From Chloroflexota bacterium (GTDB lineage Bacteria; Chloroflexota; Dehalococcoidia; Bin125), in NCBI GenBank assembly GCA_028874365.1, contig JAPPJZ010000037.1, positions 1-64,000 of the forward strand: a DNA stretch of 64,000 nucleotides, written 5' to 3'. The notes beneath the pieces were generated by a model. It was not told the origin of the DNA and searched no databases. It was given only the letters and a program-made list of their open reading frames with translations. This document shows, one piece after another, positions 57,253 through 64,000 of this stretch; position 1 is the stretch's first letter, and each line of letters starts with the position of its first letter. A program made the translations under genes and the position numbers.

Positions 57253-59382
57253 CTAGAACCCAGCCGCACCCGGGACAATTGACGTATGAATGGGCCAGGC
57301 TCCAGCCGGGGTGAGGTATAGCGAGACCGGCCGGTACGGGCGGCAGACTGGCTCGAACGAGTAATTGAAGCCGCGCAAGTTCCACATCGCCGAGCGCAGC
57401 GCTTCCACCGTCTGGCTGCGATCGCCTCCTCCGTCGTGCAGCACGATCACCGCTCCCGGAGCAGCTCCGTGGTAGATCTGCCGGGCAATCACCTCCGCGC
57501 CCGGTAGCATCCAGTCGCTGGTTCGCACCGTGCCCATGATCAACCGCAAGCCAAGTCTGGCCGCGCGCTGGGCCGTGTGCTCATCGACGCTGTAGTAGGG
57601 TGGCCGAATGCACGGTGTGGCGTGTTGACCGAGGATGATCTGCGTCCGATTGATGGTCCCCTCAAACTCCGCCTGTGACAGTCCCGCCAGAGATTCATGG
57701 TTCCAGGTGTGGTTGGCCAGGGTGTGACCCTCATCGGCGATTCGTTGGATCAGTTCCGGATACCTCCTGACGCTCGTACCCGTCACAAAGAACGTCGCTT
57801 TGGCGCCGTAATAGGAAAGAATTTCGAGAATCTGCGGCGTGTAGACCGGATGCGGCCCATCGTCGAAGGTCAGATGGATGGTCGCAGCGGGGATCGTCAC
57901 TTCCAGGCGATTGTCCAATCGCTGCAGATCGTCGCGGCAGCCGCCATGAGATTCCGCGCAGACCTGCGCAGGATCGATGGCAATCTCGACGTCGCCAGCC
58001 GAATCCGGAGCCATGATCACCTCAATCATGTCCGGTCGGTCGTCAATCCGACGCACACCCGCCAGCGGAGTTCCATTCGTGTAGAGCACCCGTCGCGACA
58101 GATTGCGGAGGCTGGTCGAGATCGCATCGCTGAATGCGATTTGAATGGGAACCCTTGCCAGGCCGCTGTGATGATCGGGGACCTCGAGTGGGCGCGCGGT
58201 GATCGGCGGCCCGGGGACAACGATCTCGGCGAGCTGAGACTCGATCCCCGCGGAATGGTCGCATGCCGCGGCCGCGGAGCCGCAGCTCTCTCCGCCAATC
58301 AAGCGAGCGCTCACGGCCTGCCGACCGTCCGGAGCAATGGTCAGCCGCCATCGATCGCCGTCGCCTGGCAGTCGCTCCAGCTCCGTCACGACCCCGGCGG
58401 TGATCCGCACAGACGGAGCCCCTGTCGCAGCCGGGCGCGTGTAGAAGCGATCCAACAGCTGCAACGTGACTTCGAACTCCTCGCCCGCGTGATTGACCGG
58501 CACGTCTTCGAAGCGGGCATACGCAAGCGTGTCTTGGCCTAGCCGCTCGCTACTTGCATCAGGGACCGGGAACGCCTCCCGATAGATGACGATCGTGGCC
58601 GCTTCGCCGGGAGTCCAATGAACTGCGGCAGCAGGCCAGACGAAGCGATTGCCGAACATCCCGCTCCACTGGACGCTGTCGCAACTCGAAAGCCGCTCGA
58701 CGCGAGTGCCGCTTGCGGTGTGCACGTCCACCGTGAATCCTCCCGGCAATGCATCGAGCCCGGCTAGCTCGAGCACGAAACCACCCCCTCTCTGGAACGC
58801 GCTCAGCACTGAGTAGCTCGACCGATCAATGCTGAATCCGCTGGACGCCAGCGCGCCGAGTCCTTCATAGATCGAAAATCCGGTTCTCTCCCCGGCGCCC
58901 GATGCCGCGCCAACCGTCAACGCGCCGGACCAGAGCGACTGACGCGTCTCGATTCGACCCGGCTGAGTCTCGTGGCTCAGCATCTCGGCCTGACTGCGTT
59001 CGCTGCCATCGTGGTCCGCGTACACGCCCGTCGTGGCCCATCCCGGCCATGCCCCGCAGACCCCGCGCGCGACCCGGTCCGCCCGAATGGGCGACATAAC
59101 CACGGCGGTGCTCGTCCAGGGCCGAGCACGGATCGCGTCCTGCCCTACGGTCGCCACGGCGTCCGCAAGTTCAAACCGCCGCGTCAGTGACGGTGGGCGC
59201 GCCTCGCTCAACCCTGCCTCGTCAATGTCATAGCCGGCAATCTCAAGAAGATTCGACAGAGCAGCGTGCGGCGCCAGACGGTTCGGCACCGCCGAGTACC
59301 GGTCCGGCGAGTTCGTCGGCAGATGCCAACTGAATAGCATCAGGACTCCGGCCAGAGCGGCAGATCCCGCGAAAGCGATCAC
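57253..59382 (-). CDS. Secreted polysaccharide deacetylase with long beta-rich N-terminal region
   Basis: A 709-residue protein with a GTG start at 59382 and an N-terminal signal or anchor (about 2-19). Residues 30-300 form an extra beta-rich domain with no recognised family. Residues 300-495 hold two Cys-containing repeats like those of the 54295 protein, and the NodB domain is at about 500-670: TFDDGP (505-510), His558/His562 in NHTWNH, IRPPYYSVD, VIVLHDGGGDRSQ. About 30 residues extend past the domain. It probably edits an extracellular or cell-envelope polysaccharide. Confidence 0.9.
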   Translation of the reverse strand: MIAFAGSAALAGVLMLFSWHLPTNSPDRYSAVPNRLAPHAALSNLLEIAGYDIDEAGLSEARPPSLTRRFELADAVATVGQDAIRARPWTSTAVVMSPIRADRVARGVCGAWPGWATTGVYADHDGSERSQAEMLSHETQPGRIETRQSLWSGALTVGAASGAGERTGFSIYEGLGALASSGFSIDRSSYSVLSAFQRGGGFVLELAGLDALPGGFTVDVHTASGTRVERLSSCDSVQWSGMFGNRFVWPAAAVHWTPGEAATIVIYREAFPVPDASSERLGQDTLAYARFEDVPVNHAGEEFEVTLQLLDRFYTRPAATGAPSVRITAGVVTELERLPGDGDRWRLTIAPDGRQAVSARLIGGESCGSAAAACDHSAGIESQLAEIVVPGPPITARPLEVPDHHSGLARVPIQIAFSDAISTSLRNLSRRVLYTNGTPLAGVRRIDDRPDMIEVIMAPDSAGDVEIAIDPAQVCAESHGGCRDDLQRLDNRLEVTIPAATIHLTFDDGPHPVYTPQILEILSYYGAKATFFVTGTSVRRYPELIQRIADEGHTLANHTWNHESLAGLSQAEFEGTINRTQIILGQHATPCIRPPYYSVDEHTAQRAARLGLRLIMGTVRTSDWMLPGAEVIARQIYHGAAPGAVIVLHDGGGDRSQTVEALRSAMWNLRGFNYSFEPVCRPYRPVSLYLTPAGAWPIHTSIVPGAAGF

Positions 59383-59624
59383 GATCGTGGACCTAATCGG
59401 CTAACGGCGAGGGCAAATCGTTCGTTGTTTGCTCTGGCCTCTACTTGACATAGTGAGATTATGGTAAAGCAACCGCGTCGCGATGGTTCGAGAAGAGAGT
59501 CCTCGATTCTTGGATCGGCGCGGACCGATCCGGCAGGCACGCAGATGCCGGGCCAGGCGGCGTGTGGGAGAGGACAGGAACGAGGGCCGATTTAGCCCGA
59601 TCGACGCTGGCGTCGATCCGCGGA

Positions 59625-62036
59625 CTACTCAGCCTCCGATTCGACGCTGGTCGGTTTGGCCAGCCGGTAGCCCACCCGATGCTCGGTGAAGATGTAGCTC
59701 GGATCGCTGGCTTCGTCCCGGAGCTTGCGGCGTAGATTCTTGACGATCGTTCTCAGCGGGCGAGGGTCCCTCGAGTGTCCGAAGCCCCAGATTCGCTTCA
59801 GCAGCGCGTTGTGGGTCAGCACCCGACCCGCGTTGATCGAGAGTTCGAAGAGCAGCTTGTACTCCGTGGCTGTCAGGTCGACTGGTTCTGAGCCGACCGT
59901 CACTTCGCGGTCCAGATAGTTGATCGTGAGATCCCCGGAGATGTACGGTTCCGCTGGCTCGGCCTGCTCCGGGGCCGTCCGTCGGACCAACGCGCTCCTG
60001 ATTCTCGCCGCCAACTCGGTAGGCGTGAACGGCTTGACGATGTAGTCCGACGCGCCCATCTCATAGGCCCTGGTGACCACTTCGGCCTGGCTATAGGCCG
60101 AGAGAAAGATGATCGGCACATCGTTCGTTGCGAGGATGGCCTTCATCAGCTCGATGTCGTCGGTGCCGGGCAACATCAGATCCATCAACACCAGGTGCGG
60201 GCTGTGAGCCTCCATCAGCTTCGGAACCTCATCGGGATCGGCGGTCACGATGGCTGTGTATCCGGTCCGCGTCAGCGCGTCGCGAATGTACCGGAGCACC
60301 TGCGGGTCGTCGTCGACCGCGAGTATGCGAGGCTGTTCGGCCTCTCGTCGGCGCGCCCTCGCCGGCGCCGTCTCGACCCGGCTCTCCACCGGAGCCACCG
60401 ACTGCTCAATCATCGGCACCGTGAACGTGAACCGCGAACCAAGCCCGACGCCGTCGCTCTCCGCCCAGATCCGACCACCATGCGCCTCAACGATTCCCCG
60501 GCAGATCACCAGGCCAAGCCCGGAGCCGTCACGCTCGTGCCTGGAGGAACCGCGTTCGGCGCTGCTCAGCTTCCGGAACAGGCGCGGCAGACGCTCCGGC
60601 GCGATGCCCTGCCCTTCGTCTGTCACCGAGAAGGCGACGTGAATGCCGTCGCGCACCGCGGCGATCTCGATCGGCGACGACTCCGCTGAGTACTTTGCGG
60701 CGTTGTTCAGGAGATTGATCAACACCTGGACAACGCGGCGCTTGTCCGCCATCACCGGTGGCAGGTCGGGAGCGAGCTCGATATGCATCCGATCGCGCCC
60801 GCCGCCGCTGAGGAACCTGGTGCGTGCCTCGTCGATCACACTGGCGACCGTCGCTGGTTCGAGGCTGACCGACAATGAACCCGACTCGATTCGGGCGACA
60901 TCAAGCAGTTCGCCGATCAGCTTGCGCATCGAATCCGCTTGCTCGCTGATCAGTCTGTGAAACTGATGCAACTCGGCCGGATCCAGATCCGCCGCCGACT
61001 CCAACAGCGTCGCCGCGGAACCCTTGATCGACGTGAGCGGCGACCGGAGCTCGTGACTCACCATCGCGAGAAACTCCGCTCGCAATCGGTCCAGGTCCTT
61101 CAGAGGCGTCATGTCCTGCAGAGTCACCACAACCGACCCCACCTCGCCATCCTCACCCGAGATAGGCGTCGAGTTGACCAACGCGGTGACGGATTGCCCA
61201 GTCGGGCTCTCAATCACGATCTCTTCTGCGCGGACGCTCTCGTGTTCACTCAGCGCCTGCTCGAGCGGAAACTCGCTCAGGGCCACCTCGCGACCGTCGG
61301 CTCGGCGCAAAGTGACGATCTTCAGCAGTTGCTCGACTGAACTGTCCTCTGTCGCGAGCAGTTCGCCCCCGATTCGTTTCGCTTCTCGATTGATCGACTG
61401 GAGCTCGCCGGATTTCGCGTCCAGGACCAGGACGCCGACCGGGGAGGTGTTGATCAACGCTTCCAGATCGGCACGAGCGCGTTGCGCGTCACGGTATCTC
61501 CGCGCGTTGGCAATCGCGACAGAGGCCTGTTTGCCGAAAATCGCGAGTAGCTCTTCGTCGTCCTCCGTGTACGCCCGGCCGTCCTGTTGCTCACAGAGGA
61601 AGAGGCTGCCATTTCGCAGCCCGCCCAGCGCGATCGGCATCGAAATGAAGCTCAGCGGGGAGCTGACTTCCATTGGCCACTGCACGCGCGGCAATCCGAG
61701 CGACTCTGTGTATTGGTGAAGGTCGTTCCTACGGATCGGTTCGGAACTCTGGAGCAAATGGCGCCAAAACTCCGCCCCGCCTGGCGCGATCCGCAGGCGC
61801 TGAGTCTCCTCTGCCGGCACACCGGAGGCGCGAAACTCGGTGATCTCGCCCTGGTGGTCAACCAGAATCAAGATGCCGTAGCGAGAGTTGGTCAGCGAAC
61901 CGGCATTGTCGACCACGCTTTGGACCGTCGTTTCGAAGTCCAGATTCTCGCTGATTCGAGCATTGGCCCGGCTCAGTCGATCGAACCGGCTTCGCAGGGA
62001 CGTAATCTCCTGCTCTGATGCCGCTCCGTCCGTCAT
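59625..62036 (-). CDS. Hybrid sensor: GAF-PAS-histidine kinase-receiver-winged helix fusion
   Basis: An 803-residue soluble one-protein signalling system. The order is: coiled coil (10-30), GAF (about 33-185), PAS (about 190-310), HisKA with phosphoacceptor His328 in MVSHELRSPL, HATPase with INLLNNAAKYS, DEGQGIAPER and SGLGLVICRG, receiver with Asp575-577 and phosphoacceptor Asp619 (VLMDLMLPG) and Lys668, then an OmpR/PhoB-type winged helix (about 700-795, LTATEYKLLFELSINAGRVL). Having the DNA-binding output on the kinase itself is uncommon. No membrane segment exists, so the signal is probably cytoplasmic or redox. Confidence 0.95.
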   Translation of the reverse strand: MTDGAASEQEITSLRSRFDRLSRANARISENLDFETTVQSVVDNAGSLTNSRYGILILVDHQGEITEFRASGVPAEETQRLRIAPGGAEFWRHLLQSSEPIRRNDLHQYTESLGLPRVQWPMEVSSPLSFISMPIALGGLRNGSLFLCEQQDGRAYTEDDEELLAIFGKQASVAIANARRYRDAQRARADLEALINTSPVGVLVLDAKSGELQSINREAKRIGGELLATEDSSVEQLLKIVTLRRADGREVALSEFPLEQALSEHESVRAEEIVIESPTGQSVTALVNSTPISGEDGEVGSVVVTLQDMTPLKDLDRLRAEFLAMVSHELRSPLTSIKGSAATLLESAADLDPAELHQFHRLISEQADSMRKLIGELLDVARIESGSLSVSLEPATVASVIDEARTRFLSGGGRDRMHIELAPDLPPVMADKRRVVQVLINLLNNAAKYSAESSPIEIAAVRDGIHVAFSVTDEGQGIAPERLPRLFRKLSSAERGSSRHERDGSGLGLVICRGIVEAHGGRIWAESDGVGLGSRFTFTVPMIEQSVAPVESRVETAPARARRREAEQPRILAVDDDPQVLRYIRDALTRTGYTAIVTADPDEVPKLMEAHSPHLVLMDLMLPGTDDIELMKAILATNDVPIIFLSAYSQAEVVTRAYEMGASDYIVKPFTPTELAARIRSALVRRTAPEQAEPAEPYISGDLTINYLDREVTVGSEPVDLTATEYKLLFELSINAGRVLTHNALLKRIWGFGHSRDPRPLRTIVKNLRRKLRDEASDPSYIFTEHRVGYRLAKPTSVESEAE

Positions 62037-62386
62037 CTCTCGTCTCCGTCCCTACCAGCGCAGGTGCCTGGATCGCGTTGTGAGCCTCACCAGGTCGAGC
62101 CGAAGAGGCATCCGACTGGCACGTTCCAACCAGTATTGGAGCGATGCGAAATCATCACAAAAGACTCACGGTAACGAGCCTAACAGCAGTCTGACTGTCA
62201 CCACCATGATTGAATGCAGTCGTGAGAAGGAACTCCCCTTGAGGCCCCGAGCGGCGCCGCGTCTGAGCCTCCAGGCTGCCCTAGCCTGTCTGAGGGACGC
62301 TGAGCAGCCTGTCCCCGTGTCCCCGCCACGAACAACGAAACGCCCTGGGGGCTCCAGGCCACCTGGTATATGGATCAGGAATCGAC
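62037..62386. other. Intergenic region between the divergent hybrid sensor and NUDIX genes
   Basis: No gene or RNA was recognised. Divergent promoters are expected here. Strand-specific -35/-10 pairs are not convincing by eye. Confidence 0.35.
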
Positions 62387-63010
62387 GTGACGCAATATGT
62401 CGATCGCGCCAACGAGGCGCCTGCACTGGGTGAGGTCAGACAGGCAGCGGCCTCACACGACGTGCAAACGCTGCCCCCGGATATCGGTCGCTGGCGGGCC
62501 GCAGTGCTGATCGCCCTGCTGCCGTACGACGATCCGGCCGTCGTGCTCACCGTTCGCTCCCAGCAGGTGGAGCATCACAAGGGTGAAATCTCATTCCCCG
62601 GCGGAGCCCTCGATTCTCTCGATGAGCATCCCATGGCTGCCGCGCTGAGAGAGGCCGACGAAGAGGTCGGCGTACGGGCCGAGCATGTGGACGTGCTCGG
62701 CGAGCAGTCCCACTATCGGACGATGTCGGATTTCCATGTCACCCCGTACATCGGCATCATCGATCGTGCGCCATATCCGTTTCGCCCGCTAGCAGTTGAG
62801 GTGGGCGAGATCATCACACCCTCCCTGACGCACCTGCTCGACCCGACGAACATCACCTTTGAGCAACGCGAGCGCGACGGCGAGATCTTCCACATGCGCG
62901 AGTATTGGTACGAAGGCCACCGGATCTTCGGCGCCACCGCGACGATGCTGGGCCGGTTCCTTGACGATCTCTCACGACTCCGCGGACTGCCGCCTCCGGC
63001 ACCGGCCTAG
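62387..63010 (+). CDS. NUDIX hydrolase, coenzyme A pyrophosphatase-like
   Basis: A 207-residue protein with a GTG start at 62387. The NUDIX box is GALDSLDEHPMAAALREADE then EVGV, preceded by QQVEHHKGEISFPGG, the conserved block of the NudL/CoA pyrophosphatase subfamily (PROSITE UPF0035-type). It would cleave CoA or acyl-CoA into 4'-phosphopantetheine and 3',5'-ADP. This suits a genome with many CoA enzymes. The N-terminal 40 residues contain no target signal. Confidence 0.9.
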   Translation: MTQYVDRANEAPALGEVRQAAASHDVQTLPPDIGRWRAAVLIALLPYDDPAVVLTVRSQQVEHHKGEISFPGGALDSLDEHPMAAALREADEEVGVRAEHVDVLGEQSHYRTMSDFHVTPYIGIIDRAPYPFRPLAVEVGEIITPSLTHLLDPTNITFEQRERDGEIFHMREYWYEGHRIFGATATMLGRFLDDLSRLRGLPPPAPA

Positions 63011-63348
63011 TTGCCTGGGGTCGTGAGCACTACCTGACCGTTCAGCGCGACCGCCAGCACGCCGTCCTCCCCGAATCGAGCGATTAGCTCCAGCTCGTCG
63101 ATCACCTCGACTTCGCGAACATCCTTCACGACCCACATGTGCGGACCGACCGTGACGTCAATCCGACCGATCGAAGGCCAGAGCAGGACGCGGATATTGC
63201 CGCTCTCGGACCGGTAGTGCGCCGACCACACGCCCTGATCGTCGTTGGGCAGGTCGTACGGCTCGCGCTCGGGCGGACAGTCGAACAACTCGCCGATCGC
63301 GCCGACCGCTTCGACCGTAACGCCGGCGAACTGCTGCCGGGGCTTCAC
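63007..63348 (-). CDS. Hypothetical protein, 113 aa, overlapping rarA
   Basis: A mostly beta-strand protein (GNIRVLLWPSIGRIDVTVGP, ELELIARFGEDGVLAVALNG). It starts at the ATG at 63348, overlapping the rarA stop by 4 nt, so it is coupled to rarA. No family was recognised. It is convergent with the NUDIX gene and overlaps its last 4 nt. Confidence 0.7.
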   Translation of the reverse strand: MKPRQQFAGVTVEAVGAIGELFDCPPEREPYDLPNDDQGVWSAHYRSESGNIRVLLWPSIGRIDVTVGPHMWVVKDVREVEVIDELELIARFGEDGVLAVALNGQVVLTTPGN

Positions 63349-64000
63349 GGGGTCACGTCTCGTTCAGTCGGTTCGTAGAACGTCGCGTTGCGAAGCGCGT
63401 CGGGCAGGTGCGCCTGATCGGGCGGCAACGCGTCGTCGTAATCGTAGGCGTATCGATATCCCTTGCCGTACCCATGAGCCGCCATCAGCCCGGTCGCGGC
63501 ATTGCGCAGGTGCAACGGAACGGTGAGAGCGCCCCGCTCGCGCACGGCCCGAGCAGCGGCGCCGTACGCCTTCATCGCCGAGTTGCTCTTGGGCGCGCGG
63601 GCCAGGTAGATGGCAGCCTCCGAGAGAACCAGCGTGCACTCCGGCATCCCAATCAAGTGCGTGGCCTGCTGCGCCGCGACCGCGACCGATAGCGCCTGCG
63701 GATCGGCGAGGCCGATGTCCTCGGCCGCCAGGATGACAATACGGCGTGCCACGAACATCGGGTCTTCCCCGGCCTCGAGCATCCGCGCGAGCCAGTACAC
63801 GGCGGCGTCGGGATCGGAGCCGCGAACCGACTTGATGAAGGCCGAGATCGTGTCGAAGTGCGCGTCGCCGCCCTTGTCGTACGGCAACGCACGCTGGGCC
63901 ACGGACTCCACAGTCTCGACGCTGACCCGTCCTCCATGCGCGGAGGCGTCGCGCACAGCAGCTTCGAGCGCGTTGAGCGCGACGCGCGCATCGCCGGCGC
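63345..64000 (-). CDS. rarA: Replication-associated recombination protein A, C-terminal part (runs off the right edge)
   Basis: Residues visible here form the C-terminal helical domain of RarA/MgsA: GDAHFDTISAFIKSVRGSDP, DAAVYWLARMLEAGEDP and FVARRIVILAAEDIGLADP, then IYLARAPKSNSA and the ending YAYDYDD with TFYEPTERD. RarA is an AAA+ protein acting at stalled replication forks. The ATPase part lies beyond the window. The frame is open to the window end. Confidence 0.92.
   Translation of the reverse strand, partial: AGDARVALNALEAAVRDASAHGGRVSVETVESVAQRALPYDKGGDAHFDTISAFIKSVRGSDPDAAVYWLARMLEAGEDPMFVARRIVILAAEDIGLADPQALSVAVAAQQATHLIGMPECTLVLSEAAIYLARAPKSNSAMKAYGAAARAVRERGALTVPLHLRNAATGLMAAHGYGKGYRYAYDYDDALPPDQAHLPDALRNATFYEPTERDVTP

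Overview
The window looks like high-GC bacterial chromosome with an integrated accessory (defence) island on the left and ordinary chromosomal genes on the right. The gene families on the right suggest a Chloroflexota of the Dehalococcoidia/SAR202 type, but this is inference from gene content only. Those families are lipoprotein peptide-binding proteins beginning with an Arg-rich leader and a GCGDDDDD lipobox, paired acyl-CoA carboxyltransferases, a CaiB-type CoA transferase, phytanoyl-CoA dioxygenases, a Rieske oxygenase and a P450. No rRNA, tRNA or CRISPR array was found.

Positions 1-28 kb, island. The left edge holds the first codons of a serine recombinase running off the window. From 14065 down to 380, fourteen minus-strand genes lie head to tail, many with 4-nt ATGA overlaps. 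In transcription order they are: a three-gene CBASS-type anti-phage cassette (TIR-SAVED effector, CD-NTase, E2-E1 conjugase), then a type I restriction-modification locus (hsdM, hicA, hicB, a DUF2442 protein, hsdS, three unknown genes, hsdR, a YgjP-type metallopeptidase). A CRP-family regulator is divergent from the CBASS cassette and has a good promoter whose -35 box lies in an inverted repeat. Next come a replication-relaxation-type protein divergent from an HTH protein (a plasmid/ICE-like module), a CBS-HEPN fusion, a NucS-like nuclease, an XRE regulator/membrane-protein pair with palindromic operators, IS21 relics, a broken lipid-kinase gene, a pentapeptide-repeat membrane protein, an ApeA-like HEPN protein and an Mrr-like nuclease.

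Positions 28-37.5 kb, transition. An MFS transporter, a two-component system (NarL type) and a 1161-residue secreted protein made of about six Cys-paired modules. A 76-bp imperfect repeat occurs twice, at 28289 and 36583, on either side of this block.

Positions 37.5-64 kb, chromosome. An MFS transporter; acyl-CoA carboxyltransferase; two peptide-type ABC binding lipoproteins with long Gln-rich linkers around a CoA transferase; the two matching permeases (no ATPases in view); a relic and an intact copy of a Rieske oxygenase; P450; HAD dehalogenase; two PhyH dioxygenases; two paralogous polysaccharide deacetylases with a second carboxyltransferase between them; an 803-residue GAF-PAS-kinase-receiver-DNA-binding fusion; a NUDIX CoA pyrophosphatase; and the C-terminal part of rarA at the right edge.

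The most interesting system is the joined CBASS + type I R-M + HicAB run under what may be one promoter region, with a CRP-like sensor beside it and three uncharacterised genes inside it.
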